Counted from the first letter of the stretch, positions 1-8,866 are shown. The stretch: 64,000 bases of DNA from Bacillota bacterium (GCA_023421675.1 JAEZTC010000013.1:62001-126000); one strand, 5' to 3'. Made by a program: numbers and translations. Notes: a model not told the origin generated them from the letters alone.

Positions 1-458
1 CTACAGCTTTATATGAAAGACCAGCTAACCTGTTCGTAGCAGGATTTATGGGAAGCCCACAAATGAACTTCTTCAATGCTACAGTTGAAAAACGCGGCGA
101 AGAAATTCACCTGGTATTTAACAAGCATGACATAAAGCTTCCTGAAGGAAAAGCAAAGAAGCTTGAAATGACTGATTATATCGGAAAAGAAGTAGTAATG
201 GGTATAAGGTCAGAAAACATACATGATGAAGCAGTATTCCTTGAATCAATGCCTGATTCAATTATTGAAGCAAAGGTTGACCTCGTTGAAATGCTTGGTT
301 CTGAAACTCTTCTTTACCTCATAACAGAGGATAATGATTTTATTGCAAGAGTTAATCCAAGAACAAAAGCAAAACTTGGTGACACTATCAAGCTTGCATT
401 TGATGCAAACAAGATTCATTTGTTCGATAAAGATACTGAAAGAACAATATTGAACTAA
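1..458 (+). CDS. Sugar ABC transporter ATP-binding protein (UgpC/MsmK type), C-terminal part
   Basis: The reading frame is open from the first bases of the window (codons in register with position 3), so the 5' part lies outside. What is seen is the end of the nucleotide-binding domain (YERPANLFVAGFMGSPQMNF, typical of the MalK/UgpC/MsmK family) followed by about 120 residues of the OB-fold/TOBE regulatory region (GIRSENIH, then VEMLGSETLLYL). Members of this family energise carbohydrate importers and one copy often serves several transporters. The ATPase motifs themselves are not visible, so activity cannot be judged. Two hairpin terminators follow, so this ends a transcription unit. Confidence 0.9.
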   Translation, partial: TALYERPANLFVAGFMGSPQMNFFNATVEKRGEEIHLVFNKHDIKLPEGKAKKLEMTDYIGKEVVMGIRSENIHDEAVFLESMPDSIIEAKVDLVEMLGSETLLYLITEDNDFIARVNPRTKAKLGDTIKLAFDANKIHLFDKDTERTILN

Positions 459-473
459 TAACCTTATAAATAA

Positions 474-500
474 AGGGGAAGATGTTTATCTTCCTCTTTT
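474..500 (+). terminator. Intrinsic terminator after the ABC ATPase gene
   Basis: Imperfect hairpin with arms GGGGAAGAT and ATCTTCCTC and a short TTT-rich loop, followed by a T-rich tract. Confidence 0.6.
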
Positions 501-516
501 ATTTTTCTGTAAGTAT

Positions 517-549
517 AAAAAACGAAAGGTTTCGATACTTTCGTTTTTA
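517..549 (+). terminator. Second hairpin terminator
   Basis: Arms AAAACGAAAG and CTTTCGTTTT enclose a nine-base loop and the 3' arm ends in a T run. The A-run and T-run flanks would let it work in either direction. It isolates the next gene from upstream transcription. Confidence 0.6.
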
Positions 550-574
550 TTGATTTTTATGTATAATTGTTTAT

Positions 575-1690
575 GTGTGGTTTTTACTTAGTCAAGGGGG
601 GATTATTCTGTCTGCCAAGCTTTTAAGAAGCATGATAAATCAAGTTCGCGAAGTTATAGATGATGAATTTGGAGTGGCTGATGAAATAGGTTTAATTATC
701 GCATGTTCAGATAGTTCCTGTATAGGAAAAACAATTCCGGGAATAGACTCTGTTTTGGCTTGCAAGGATCAGAATTTAGTGCTTGACGGTTATTCCTATC
801 ATAAGATTTTTGACAGAAACAAACTGGATTCTATAGTTTATATAAAGTCAGAGGAAGACTGCCTGAAATACCTGTCGTTAATAGCCATAAATGTCATTAA
901 TCTGAAAGCTTATTATGATGAGAAGTTCGAAAAAATTAATTTCATAAGGAGCATACTGTTTGATAATGCATTGCCTGGAGATCTATCTTTAAGAATAAAG
1001 GAACTTCATATACCATACAATGGCTATAGGGTTGTTTTAGTTGTAAAAACTGATAAAACCGATGACTCTCATGTTCATGATGTTATCCAGGAGCTTTTTC
1101 CCAATAAGACAAAGGATTTTATCATAATTTTGGATAACAATACAACTGTGCTGTTAAAAGAATTGAAGTCTGAAAATGACTATGCGGAAATTGAAAAGAC
1201 TGCTGCTGAAATGATAAATACGCTGAACTCTGAATTGATGATAAAAGCAAATATTGGTATTGGATCAATAGTAAACAATATTGCAGATATAAGAAGTTCA
1301 CTCAATGAAGCAAAAACAGCACTTCAGGTTGGAGCAATATTCAGTAATGACAGATCTGTATTCAATTATAATAATTTGGGCATTGGAAGACTTATATATC
1401 AACTTCCGGACGAGCTATGCAGGCTTTTTTTACATGAAGTATTTAGCCAGGGAGCCTTTGAATCCCTTGATGCTGAAACAATCCATACTATTCAGAAGTT
1501 TTTCGAAAACAATTTAAATGTAAGTGAAACTTCAAGACAGCTTTATGTTCACAGAAACACTCTGGTATACAGATTGGACAAGATTCAGAAGATTACAGGC
1601 CTTGATATAAGGAAATTTGACGATGCAATTATCTTCAAGGTGGCCATGCTTGTTAAAAAGTATGTTGATAAACAAATTACCGAAGATTAA
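575..1690 (+). CDS. CdaR/PucR-family transcriptional regulator
   Basis: A protein of about 360-371 residues. The C-terminal 60 residues form the PucR-type helix-turn-helix (FENNLNVSETSRQLYVHRNTLVYRLDKI), preceded by the CdaR GGDEF-like middle domain (around residues 140-260). The N-terminal part (DEIGLIIACSDSS) resembles the sensory region of sugar-diacid regulators. Family members activate or repress carbohydrate or purine catabolic genes. The first ATG is at 575, but the strong purine-rich ribosome site at 593-601 lies inside the ORF and is spaced for a start near 605-608 (ATT or CTG codon), where the family similarity also begins. A non-ATG start is therefore likely. The ligand is unknown. 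It stands alone between a terminator and ftsE. Confidence 0.85.
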   Translation: MWFLLSQGGIILSAKLLRSMINQVREVIDDEFGVADEIGLIIACSDSSCIGKTIPGIDSVLACKDQNLVLDGYSYHKIFDRNKLDSIVYIKSEEDCLKYLSLIAINVINLKAYYDEKFEKINFIRSILFDNALPGDLSLRIKELHIPYNGYRVVLVVKTDKTDDSHVHDVIQELFPNKTKDFIIILDNNTTVLLKELKSENDYAEIEKTAAEMINTLNSELMIKANIGIGSIVNNIADIRSSLNEAKTALQVGAIFSNDRSVFNYNNLGIGRLIYQLPDELCRLFLHEVFSQGAFESLDAETIHTIQKFFENNLNVSETSRQLYVHRNTLVYRLDKIQKITGLDIRKFDDAIIFKVAMLVKKYVDKQITED

Positions 1691-1785
1691 AGTATTGTTA
1701 CAAAGAAGGGTTTTTGATTTTTATGTAGAAAGGTAATATTATTCATTTTATTGACTTTAAGCCATTTGTAACATGGAGGTTAATT

Positions 1786-2493
1786 GTGATTGAATTTACC
1801 AATGTAACAAAGAAATATTCAAACGGCACGTTAGCGTTAAAAGATATTAATATAAAGATTCAAAAGGGCGAATTTGCTTTCATCATAGGCTCCAGCGGTT
1901 CAGGCAAATCTACTTTGCTAAAGCTTATACTTAAAGAAGAGGAACCTACCGAGGGTGATGTTTATGTTAATAATTTTCATGTATCCGCACTCTCAAGAAA
2001 AGAAGTTCCATACCTTAGGAGAAGCTTAGGCTGCGTATTCCAGGACTTCAGGCTTCTTCCGAATAAAACTGTTTATGAGAATGTGGCTTTTGCCATGCAA
2101 ATAACAGGCTCAATGCCAAAGGAAATACGCCGTCAGGTGCCTATGGCACTTGCACTGGTGGGCCTTAGCAAGAAGGCCAATGTGTATCCAAACCAGATTT
2201 CAGGCGGTGAACAGCAAAGGGTTGCTGTTGCAAGAGCAATTGTTAATAATCCTGCGTTGCTTATTGCAGATGAGCCTACAGGAAACCTTGATCCCGATAC
2301 TTCATTGGAAATTATGAAGCTACTGACAGAAATCAATCAGCGTGGGACTACAGTTTTAATTGCAACCCATGAAAAAAACATAGTTGACAATATGAAGAAA
2401 AGAGTTATACAGCTCAATAGGGGAGAATTGTTAAGAGACCAGGAAAAGGGGCTTTACGAGAATGAAGATAAGAACATTCAAATATATAGTTAA
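1786..2493 (+). CDS. ftsE: Cell division ATP-binding protein FtsE
   Basis: A 235-residue ABC ATPase with Walker A GSSGSGKST (about residue 34), signature SGGEQQR, Walker B LLIADEPTGNLD and switch histidine in ATHE. The motif spacing and length match FtsE, the cytoplasmic ATPase that works with the membrane protein FtsX to control peptidoglycan hydrolases (in Firmicutes, CwlO-type endopeptidases). Translation starts at a GTG preceded by GGAGGT at 1775-1780. The 3' end overlaps ftsX by 32 bases, indicating coupled translation. The following M23 peptidase and CtpA genes form the usual Firmicutes neighbourhood. Confidence 0.96.
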   Translation: MIEFTNVTKKYSNGTLALKDINIKIQKGEFAFIIGSSGSGKSTLLKLILKEEEPTEGDVYVNNFHVSALSRKEVPYLRRSLGCVFQDFRLLPNKTVYENVAFAMQITGSMPKEIRRQVPMALALVGLSKKANVYPNQISGGEQQRVAVARAIVNNPALLIADEPTGNLDPDTSLEIMKLLTEINQRGTTVLIATHEKNIVDNMKKRVIQLNRGELLRDQEKGLYENEDKNIQIYS

Positions 2494-3361
2494 AGAAGGG
2501 TTTGTTAACTCATACAGGAACAAACTCATGTCACTTGCGTCTGTATGTATTATTGCAGCAACACTTTTTATTTTTGGAATACTGTACCTGTTTATGATAA
2601 GTATTAATCAAAATGCCAGTTCATTAAATAGTAAGCTTGAAATTCTTGTTTATTGCAATTACCAGTTAGAGGACAGCCAGGTAGATGTTATTGAGAATGT
2701 TATAAAATCAGATACGAATGTTCAAAGCTATACCAAAGTTTCAAAAGATGTGGCTTTAAATAATTATAAAGCAACTCTTGGAAAAGATGGCAGCCTTCTT
2801 GATGGCATGGATTCAAGTTTTTTACCTGTAACATTTAAAGTAAAGCTTACAGATAACTCCCTGTCAAAGCAGTTTATGGATAAGTATCAAAATCATTATG
2901 GGGTTGATAAGGTAAAATATTCACAAAAGGTTGTTGATCTTTTTTCAAAAATAAACTATTGGGTAAGATTAATTACAGCAATACTTATAACTGTACTGGT
3001 TATAGTCTCATTGTTTATTATTTCAAATACAATAAAACTGACAGTTTTCGCCAGAAGGCGTGAAATTAATATAATGAAATATATTGGTGCAACAGATTGG
3101 TTTATCAGGTGGCCATTTATAGTCGAAGGAGTTATAATCGGACTTTTTGGCGGATTGATAGCATTTGTACTAACAAGTTATTTATATAATATGATATCGA
3201 ATAAAATTACTATAGCGTTTTTAGGTATTACACAGGATTTAATTAAGTTTGTACCAATCAATGATGTGGGGACACAGCTTGCAGGAATTTTTGCTCTTAT
3301 AGGGATTTCTGTAGGAGGTATTGGAAGTCTTATATCAATAAGAAAGTATCTACACGTTTAG
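2462..3361 (+). CDS. ftsX: Cell division protein FtsX, permease-like
   Basis: A 299-residue membrane protein. One N-terminal transmembrane helix (about residues 22-45) is followed by an extracellular domain of about 120 residues, then three C-terminal helices (about 170-190, 220-245 and 270-290). This is the FtsX topology. The motif RREINIMKYIGATDWFIRWPF before the third helix is characteristic of FtsX. It forms the transmembrane partner of FtsE and is expected to transmit ATPase state to a periplasmic or wall hydrolase, plausibly the coiled-coil M23 protein encoded 29 bases downstream. The start lies within ftsE. Confidence 0.95.
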   Translation: MKIRTFKYIVKEGFVNSYRNKLMSLASVCIIAATLFIFGILYLFMISINQNASSLNSKLEILVYCNYQLEDSQVDVIENVIKSDTNVQSYTKVSKDVALNNYKATLGKDGSLLDGMDSSFLPVTFKVKLTDNSLSKQFMDKYQNHYGVDKVKYSQKVVDLFSKINYWVRLITAILITVLVIVSLFIISNTIKLTVFARRREINIMKYIGATDWFIRWPFIVEGVIIGLFGGLIAFVLTSYLYNMISNKITIAFLGITQDLIKFVPINDVGTQLAGIFALIGISVGGIGSLISIRKYLHV

Positions 3362-3390
3362 TTTTTACATATTTTGGAGGAAGCGGTATT

Positions 3391-4521
3391 ATGAAAAGAT
3401 TAACTACATACTTTTTAATAATTACACTTATGTTTACCTGTACTGCCCCTGTTCTGGCGGATCAGTTAACTGATGCTCAGAAGCAAAAGAACCAGATTGA
3501 TAGTTCTTTAAGCGGTATAAACAAACAGAAGCAGCAGCTCCAGAAACAAAAGGAACAGCTGGAAAAGGACAAGAAGGAGATTTTAAAACAACAGGATAAA
3601 GCCAGTGACCAATATAAAAACATATTGAACGACCTTGACGAAGCGAGAAAGGAATTGGACAATCTTGAAGATTCATTGGCAAAAGCGGAGGAAAACTACA
3701 AGAAAACCGAAGAATTATTCAAAAGCCGCTTGAGAGCTATGTATGAAAATGCTTCAGGAAGTTCATACCTTGATACATTGCTTGATTCAAACAGTATTTC
3801 TGATTTCCTTGATAAGATTGAGCTGATTTCTACAATTTCAAAATCTGATAAAGAGTTGGTACAGCAGCTTAATGCCGCTAAGGAAGAGCTAAATAATAAA
3901 AGAAAACTTCAGGCAGAATTGCAGGACGCCATCCAGGATAAAGCAGATCAAAAACAGCAAAAATTATCAGACCTGGAAAAAACTCAAGATAATCTTGAAG
4001 ATAAAATATCAAAAAGTAAGGAAATCATAAAAAAGCTTCAGGCCCAGGAAGATGAAATGCTGCGTCAGTCAAAGAACCTGGAAAGCCAGATTAGGGCACT
4101 GCAAAAGAAGGGAACAAAGTATTCAGGCGGTACTATGCTATGGCCGTCAGCAAGTTCAAGAACAATTACATCGTCCTTCGGAAACAGACTCCATCCTACT
4201 CTGAAGGTATATAAATTGCATACTGGAATAGATATAGGTGCTTCTTATGGTACTTCCATACTTGCGGCAAATAAGGGAACAGTAATCGTTGCCGGTTGGA
4301 ATGATGCTTATGGAAATTATATAATTATTGATCATGGCGGCGGAATAACAACGTTATATGGACACGCAAGCAAGCTTATGGTAAGTGCAGGAACCAGTGT
4401 GGGAAGAGGTGATGTAATAGCAAAGGTAGGATCTACAGGCTATTCAACCGGACCGCATCTCCATTTTGAAGTCAGAAAGGATGGAACACCTGTTAACCCG
4501 CTTTCATATGTTAGTCCATAA
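3391..4521 (+). CDS. Secreted coiled-coil M23 (LytM) endopeptidase, EnvC-like
   Basis: A 376-residue protein with an N-terminal signal peptide (cleavage probably after VLA at about residue 23), a long coiled coil (about residues 25-235, rich in K, Q, E and D heptads) and a C-terminal LytM domain. The domain has the zinc ligands HxxxD (HTGID, about residue 276) and HLHFE (about residue 357). All metal ligands are present, so it should be an active peptidoglycan endopeptidase and not a degenerate activator. Coding right after ftsEX suggests it is the hydrolase or activator gated by FtsEX. The ribosome site GGAGG precedes the ATG, and a terminator follows. Confidence 0.92.
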   Translation: MKRLTTYFLIITLMFTCTAPVLADQLTDAQKQKNQIDSSLSGINKQKQQLQKQKEQLEKDKKEILKQQDKASDQYKNILNDLDEARKELDNLEDSLAKAEENYKKTEELFKSRLRAMYENASGSSYLDTLLDSNSISDFLDKIELISTISKSDKELVQQLNAAKEELNNKRKLQAELQDAIQDKADQKQQKLSDLEKTQDNLEDKISKSKEIIKKLQAQEDEMLRQSKNLESQIRALQKKGTKYSGGTMLWPSASSRTITSSFGNRLHPTLKVYKLHTGIDIGASYGTSILAANKGTVIVAGWNDAYGNYIIIDHGGGITTLYGHASKLMVSAGTSVGRGDVIAKVGSTGYSTGPHLHFEVRKDGTPVNPLSYVSP

Positions 4522-4534
4522 TATAAACATTAAT

Positions 4535-4565
4535 AAACCCGGGACAACCGGGTTTGATTTTTTTT
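4535..4565 (+). terminator. Intrinsic terminator of the ftsEX-M23 operon
   Basis: Perfect arms AAACCCGG and CCGGGTTT around a five-base loop, followed by a run of T. Confidence 0.85.
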
Positions 4566-4674
4566 AGCAAATTGATTTATAATAAATAAAATCCAGATAT
4601 GAAATATATATTGAAAAAATCTTCATATCATATAGAGTAAGCCTGTATTTCATCAATAGAGGAGTGGAACTGAT

Positions 4675-5895
4675 TTGAATAATAATAGAAAGCTATTGCT
4701 GGGAATGCTTGCACTTGTTGTTGTTACTGCAATAGTATCAATAACTGTTTTCGAGTTTGCAGTCCATGGCTTTGGAAATAATAACAGTGGTATTTATTTT
4801 GACCCAAAAAAGGTAAACCAAAGCAATATAAGCAAATTTAATGATGTAAGAAAAATTCTTGAAGGCAATTACTACGAGAATGTAGACGAAAATAAACTGC
4901 TTGAAGGTGCAATGGGAGGAATGGCAAGTTCCCTTAAAGATCCTTATACTGTGTATTTTACAAAGGATGAAATGCAGATGCTGAATGAGGATATTAACGG
5001 CAGTTATGTTGGAATCGGCATTTCAATAGACCTTGATACGGATGGAATTGTAAAAGTGGTTGAGCCATTTAAGGATTCCCCTGCATATCAGGCTGGGGTT
5101 CAAATGGGTGATAAAATTATTAAGGTTAATGATAAGGATGTGACTGGACTCAAGGATACATCTGCGGTAGTCAAGTTAATTAAAGGTGAAGAGGGTACAA
5201 AAGTAAAAGTAACTTTCTACAGGCCTTCTACCGGACAAAATTTGGATCTTACAATAGTAAGAAAAAATATAAAGGTTGAAAATATCAGAAGTGAAATGCT
5301 TCCTGATAAAATAGGTTATATTCAGATTAAAAAGTTTGATGCCGAAATAGCTTCGTTTTTTGCAGAGCATGCCAATAAACTGATTGATCAGGGTATGAAG
5401 GGATTAATTATAGATGTGCGTGACGATCCAGGCGGATATTATGATCAGGTAGTTTCAATAGCTGATATGCTGTTGCCAAAGGGTGTGATAGTGTATACAG
5501 AGGATAAAAGTAAGAAAAAGGAATATCAGAATTCAGATGAAAAAAATGTAAATATGCCTATAGCAGTATTGATTAACGGCAGCAGTGCAAGTGCTTCCGA
5601 GATACTGGCAGGATCAATAAAGGATAATAAAAAAGGAACACTTATTGGAACGAAATCATTTGGTAAGGGTCTTGTACAGCAGACTTTCCCTCTAAGCGAC
5701 GGTTCTGGTGTAAAGGTTACTATTGCCAGGTATTTTACTCCTTCAGGTGTTTGTATACAGGGTGTTGGCATAGAGCCGAATATTGTGGTTAATTTGCCTG
5801 ATAAATATAAAAATGTTCCAATATCCCAAATCCCAAGGCAGGATGACACACAGCTTCAAAAAGCTGTAGAGGTTATTAAAGGACAGATTAAATAG
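4675..5895 (+). CDS. ctpA: Carboxyl-terminal processing protease, S41 family (CtpA/CtpB type)
   Basis: A 406-residue protein starting at TTG with GAGGAG upstream. One N-terminal membrane anchor (residues 7-30) precedes the S41 N-terminal helical region, a PDZ domain (about 105-190, GIGISIDLD...GDKIIKVNDKDV) and the catalytic S41 domain. The nucleophile serine lies in GSSASASE (about residue 303) and the catalytic lysine in SFGKGLVQ (about 328). It is predicted to be an extracytoplasmic serine-lysine protease that trims membrane or secreted substrates. In spore formers CtpB-type enzymes signal in SpoIVFB activation, but this copy could equally be a housekeeping CtpA linked to cell-wall hydrolases by its ftsEX neighbourhood. 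Confidence 0.93.
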   Translation: MNNNRKLLLGMLALVVVTAIVSITVFEFAVHGFGNNNSGIYFDPKKVNQSNISKFNDVRKILEGNYYENVDENKLLEGAMGGMASSLKDPYTVYFTKDEMQMLNEDINGSYVGIGISIDLDTDGIVKVVEPFKDSPAYQAGVQMGDKIIKVNDKDVTGLKDTSAVVKLIKGEEGTKVKVTFYRPSTGQNLDLTIVRKNIKVENIRSEMLPDKIGYIQIKKFDAEIASFFAEHANKLIDQGMKGLIIDVRDDPGGYYDQVVSIADMLLPKGVIVYTEDKSKKKEYQNSDEKNVNMPIAVLINGSSASASEILAGSIKDNKKGTLIGTKSFGKGLVQQTFPLSDGSGVKVTIARYFTPSGVCIQGVGIEPNIVVNLPDKYKNVPISQIPRQDDTQLQKAVEVIKGQIK

Positions 5896-5943
5896 TGTAT
5901 AATTTTAGCATTTCTCCATATAATACCGCTTGGAGGTGTAGAT

Positions 5944-6117
5944 ATGGAGAAATGGGAAGATAAAATCAAGTATGAAATTGCTGCTGAACTGGGTTTGGAA
6001 GAAAAGGTGAAAAAGTTTGGCTGGAAAGGACTTACTGCAAAGGAAACGGGCAGAATAGGCGGACTTATCACCAAGAGGAAGAAAATGCTCAGCAGTGAAA
6101 AAACACAGGAAGCTTGA
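5944..6117 (+). CDS. Small acid-soluble spore protein, alpha/beta type
   Basis: A 57-residue ORF with ribosome site TGGAGGTG and ATG at 5944. It has the alpha/beta SASP layout: a first helix containing KYEIAAELGL, whose E-I-A step resembles the site cut by the germination protease GPR, and a second block GWKGLTAKETGRIGGLITKR, matching the conserved DNA-contacting half. These proteins coat spore DNA and protect it from UV. It is slightly shorter than typical alpha/beta SASPs (60-75 residues). A strong terminator follows, so it is probably a single-gene forespore unit. Confidence 0.85.
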   Translation: MEKWEDKIKYEIAAELGLEEKVKKFGWKGLTAKETGRIGGLITKRKKMLSSEKTQEA

Positions 6118-6134
6118 ACAAAAATAATTTACAT

Positions 6135-6171
6135 AGGCTAAGGCGTTTTATCAAAGCCTTAGCCTTTTGTA
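6135..6171 (+). terminator. Intrinsic terminator after the spore protein gene
   Basis: Arms AGGCTAAGGC and GCCTTAGCCT around an eleven-base loop, followed by TTTTG. Confidence 0.8.
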
Positions 6172-6231
6172 CATTTTATAAAGAGGGCAAAAATAAAAGG
6201 GGCAGTGTACCTTTGTTTGATGGGGGAAAGT

Positions 6232-6981
6232 ATGTATAACGATTTTGCCTATGAGTACGATAGGTTAATGAATGATATAGACTATAAAAAGTGGGCTGAC
6301 TATATTGTGAGTATTTTCAATAAAAATAATTTATCACCTTCAATGATTCTGGACCTTGGCTGTGGTACAGGCAGTTTTTGCATAGAGATGGCCAAGAGGG
6401 GCTATGATATGATAGGCGTTGATTCTTCTTCGGACATGCTGTGCTGTGCAAAGGAAAAGGCACTCAAGGCGGGGTATGATATATTGTTTCTGAACCAGGA
6501 CATGAGCAGCTTTGAACTTTATGGTACTGTAGACGTAATTGTATGTCTTGTAGACAGCTTGAATTACCTGACTGTAAAACAGGATGTAAAAAAGGTTTTC
6601 AAGCTTGCGGAAAACTATCTTAATCCGGACGGTATATTTATATTCGATATAAATACAGAGTATAAGCTGTCAAAAGTTCTGGGAAACAACGTTTTTTATG
6701 ATGTGAGAGATGATGTATCTTACATATGGCAAAGCGCATATGATTCGCGAAAGAAGCTTTGCAACTATGATGTAACTTTCTTTGTGCAGCAGGATGAGCT
6801 TTATAGAAGGTATGACGAAATTCATACCGAAAGAGCATATAAAATTGATGAATTGTCAGACCTCCTGACAGCCTCCGGTCTGGTTTCTTTAAATATCTAT
6901 GATGAATTAACATTCAACTCTTTTAATTCAAAAAGCGAACGTGTATTTTTTGTCTGTAGAAAAAAGGAGAATAATGATTAA
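6232..6981 (+). CDS. Class I SAM-dependent methyltransferase
   Basis: A 249-residue protein when started at 6232, where ATG follows GGGGGAAAG at 6221-6229. An in-frame GTG at 6205 has no ribosome site. Motif I is ILDLGCGTG (about residue 40), motif II is GVDSSSDML, and the acidic strand VDVIVCLVDSLNYL follows, so this is a Rossmann-fold methyltransferase of the Methyltransf_25 / YodH-like kind. The N-terminal MYNDFAYEYDRLM is common to a Firmicutes group found near hslO. The substrate cannot be read from the sequence. It lies upstream of cspA-like and hslO genes but is separated from them by long gaps. Confidence 0.85.
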   Translation: MYNDFAYEYDRLMNDIDYKKWADYIVSIFNKNNLSPSMILDLGCGTGSFCIEMAKRGYDMIGVDSSSDMLCCAKEKALKAGYDILFLNQDMSSFELYGTVDVIVCLVDSLNYLTVKQDVKKVFKLAENYLNPDGIFIFDINTEYKLSKVLGNNVFYDVRDDVSYIWQSAYDSRKKLCNYDVTFFVQQDELYRRYDEIHTERAYKIDELSDLLTASGLVSLNIYDELTFNSFNSKSERVFFVCRKKENND

Positions 6982-7083
6982 AACACATAAGGAATATTTA
7001 TTTTTTAAATCGAAATAATAGATATAAAGGGTTTAAATAACATTATTCAGCTGCTGCGTTGACATAAATTTGTAGCAATATAA

Positions 7084-7112
7084 TTGACAAGGGGTTGAAC
7101 GGTGTGTTAAAC
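7084..7112 (+). promoter_or_regulatory. Probable sigma-A promoter of the cold-shock gene
   Basis: TTGACA at 7084-7089 is followed after 17 bases by TTAAAC (or after 18 by TAAACT). The -10 is weak. The same TAAACTTA sequence occurs at the matching position of the second cold-shock gene at 13.2 kb, which supports the assignment. It implies a 5' leader of about 60 bases. Confidence 0.45.
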
Positions 7113-7178
7113 TTATAAAGGTTTAGTTGCAGGACATGTAAACTGGACACAAGTAATATATCTCAGGAGGATGTAACA

Positions 7179-7379
7179 ATGGAAAGAGGAAGAGTTAAGT
7201 GGTTTAATGCTGAAAAGGGTTATGGATTTATCGAAAGGGACGGCGGAAATGACGTATTTGTTCATTTTTCAGCAATAACTATGGATGGATTTAAGACACT
7301 CGAAGAAGGAACAGAGGTTGAATTTGAAGTTGTTGAAGGTGCTAAGGGACCTCAGGCAGCTAACGTACAACGTGCGTAA
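7179..7379 (+). CDS. Cold-shock protein, CspA family
   Basis: A 66-residue single cold-shock domain with both RNA-binding motifs: RNP1-like KGYGFIERD and RNP2-like DVFVHFSAI. The length and sequence are canonical. It binds single-stranded RNA or DNA as an RNA chaperone. The start follows the strong site CAGGAGG. A terminator follows, so it is monocistronic. A second copy lies on the opposite strand at 12991-13191 and shares about two thirds of its residues by eye. Confidence 0.97.
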   Translation: MERGRVKWFNAEKGYGFIERDGGNDVFVHFSAITMDGFKTLEEGTEVEFEVVEGAKGPQAANVQRA

Positions 7380-7420
7380 GAATTTGCCTGGCTTTTAATA
7401 AATTAAAGAAGCCAATTAAT

Positions 7421-7449
7421 GCCCCGGTATATTATATACCGGGGCTTTC
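7421..7449 (+). terminator. Intrinsic terminator of the cold-shock gene
   Basis: Perfect arms GCCCCGGTAT and ATACCGGGGC with a short loop, followed by TTTC. Confidence 0.8.
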
Positions 7450-7450
7450 A

Positions 7451-7581
7451 TATATCGAAAAGTGTGATATACTTCGCATTACTGCGTCAAGATTCACAGC
7501 TGTGGTGCTCACATATAAAAAATATGCTCCGCTCCTCGCTGCTTCCTTTCCTTGTACTGCTTGTATCTGACACTTTTCGTA
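7451..7581. repeat. Intergenic repeat, copy 1 (MITE-like, inverted ends)
   Basis: About 130 bases bounded by CGAAAAGTGT (7456-7465) and its inverse ACACTTTTCG (7570-7579), with a central AT palindrome CATATAAAAAATATG followed by CTCCG. The right end (TACTGCTTGTATCTGACACT at about 7555) recurs at 7736-7765, and the centre recurs in copy 2. A short ORF across this block looks spurious. Confidence 0.6.
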
Positions 7582-7582
7582 T

Positions 7583-7715
7583 TAAAGGAAAAGCATGATA
7601 AGCGGCGTCTTGATGCGTCAGATTTCATTTTGAAGTCCTCACATATAAAAATATGCTCCGGGCTTCAAAATTTATCTTCCTTGCAATACTTGCTTCTGAT
7701 GCTTTTTGAACAAAG
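7583..7715. repeat. Intergenic repeat, copy 2, followed by a partial third copy
   Basis: A diverged copy of the 7451-7581 unit in the same orientation. It has the same central CTCACATATAAAAATATGCT (7636-7655), GCGTC to the left and CTTCCTTGCAATACTTGCTT to the right. A third right-end fragment identical to copy 1 follows at 7736-7765, and a left-end-like piece (CTTCGAATAACTGCGT) at about 7770. Together they fill most of the 500-base gap before hslO. Confidence 0.55.
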
Positions 7716-7883
7716 TAGAAAGGTGAAGGATTAATACTGCTTGTATCTGACACTTTTCGTATAGATAAGCTTCGAATAACTGCGTTAATAGTGTAATTAA
7801 TTTTAATAGAAGAGCTTAAAATATCTTATACTAAAATTAGTTTCACAATAACAAGGGTTTAATGGTTTTAAGGAGTGAATTTT

Positions 7884-8750
7884 ATGGAGGATTATATTAT
7901 AAGAGGAACGGCTGCAGATGGTACTGTAAGAGCTTTCGCGGCTGTGACAACTAATATGGTAAGGGAAGCCCGCGAGGTACATAACCTGTCCTTTGTTGCT
8001 TCTGCAGCTTTGGGGAGGGCTATGACGGCAGCTGCTATTATTTCTAGGCTGCTTGATGGAACTGATGATACCATTACAATTCAGATCAAGGGTGATGGAC
8101 CGCTTGGAGGAATTGTTACCGTTTCTGACGCTGATGCAAATGTGAGAGGGTATGTATATAATCCACAGGTTGAGGTTCCTTTAAATGAAGAAGGAAAGCT
8201 CAATGTATCAAAAGCAGTAGGAGCAGGATATCTTAATATAATTAGAGATATGGGTATGAAAGAGCCCTATATAGGCTATGTTGATCTTTTAACCGGAGAG
8301 ATTGCAGATGATATAGCGTATTATTATGCATATTCGGAGCAAATACCTTCTGTCGTCGGGTTGGGTGTGCTTGTTGAGAAGGATGGAACAATAGCGAATT
8401 CGGGCGGTTTTATTATTCAGTTAATGCCGGGTGCGAGTAGTGAACTGGTTGATTATATCGAAAGAAAATCCCTTGAAGTGCCTAATGTAACTGAAATGCT
8501 TTCAATGGGCAAAACTCCTGAAGATATTCTTGAATTCATTCTTGGAGAGAAGGGACTTAAGTATGCTGACAAAACCGCATGCAAGTATAGCTGTAACTGC
8601 TCAAGAGACAGAATGGAAAGAAACCTTATAAGCCTGGGTAAAAAAGAAATTCAGGAAATCATTGAACAGCAGGGTGAGGCGGAAGTGGTGTGCCACTTCT
8701 GTAATACTAAATATATTTTTACCAAGGACGACCTTCAAAAACTATTTTAA
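7884..8750 (+). CDS. hslO: Redox-regulated chaperone Hsp33
   Basis: A 288-residue protein; ATG at 7884 is eight bases after AAGGAG, which favours it over the in-frame GTG at 7875. The C-terminal zinc-binding switch is intact: CNC (about residue 238) and CHFC (about residue 271) give the CxC plus CxxC ligand set. Oxidation of these cysteines with zinc release turns the protein into a holdase that protects unfolded proteins during oxidative heat stress. The N-terminal domain (DYIIRGTAADGTVRAFAA) is typical. It is preceded by repeats and followed by the tRNA array. Confidence 0.97.
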   Translation: MEDYIIRGTAADGTVRAFAAVTTNMVREAREVHNLSFVASAALGRAMTAAAIISRLLDGTDDTITIQIKGDGPLGGIVTVSDADANVRGYVYNPQVEVPLNEEGKLNVSKAVGAGYLNIIRDMGMKEPYIGYVDLLTGEIADDIAYYYAYSEQIPSVVGLGVLVEKDGTIANSGGFIIQLMPGASSELVDYIERKSLEVPNVTEMLSMGKTPEDILEFILGEKGLKYADKTACKYSCNCSRDRMERNLISLGKKEIQEIIEQQGEAEVVCHFCNTKYIFTKDDLQKLF

Positions 8751-8837
8751 AAACATAGTATATCAGTGCATAACAAAGTATAATTCAGATATAAAAAGGT
8801 CAACCTTGATAAATTAAATTAAGACGAGAAATCGGTA

Positions 8838-8866
8838 TTGACTTTAAGACTTAATTTTTGTATACT
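8838..8866 (+). promoter_or_regulatory. Promoter of the tRNA array
   Basis: TTGACT at 8838-8843, a 17-base spacer and TATACT at 8861-8866, ending 30 bases before the first tRNA. This is a near-consensus sigma-A promoter. Confidence 0.75.

Noticed and set aside
7552..7734. A 60-codon ORF upstream of hslO
   Set aside because: It sits inside the repeat units, lacks a ribosome site and has no protein-like composition.
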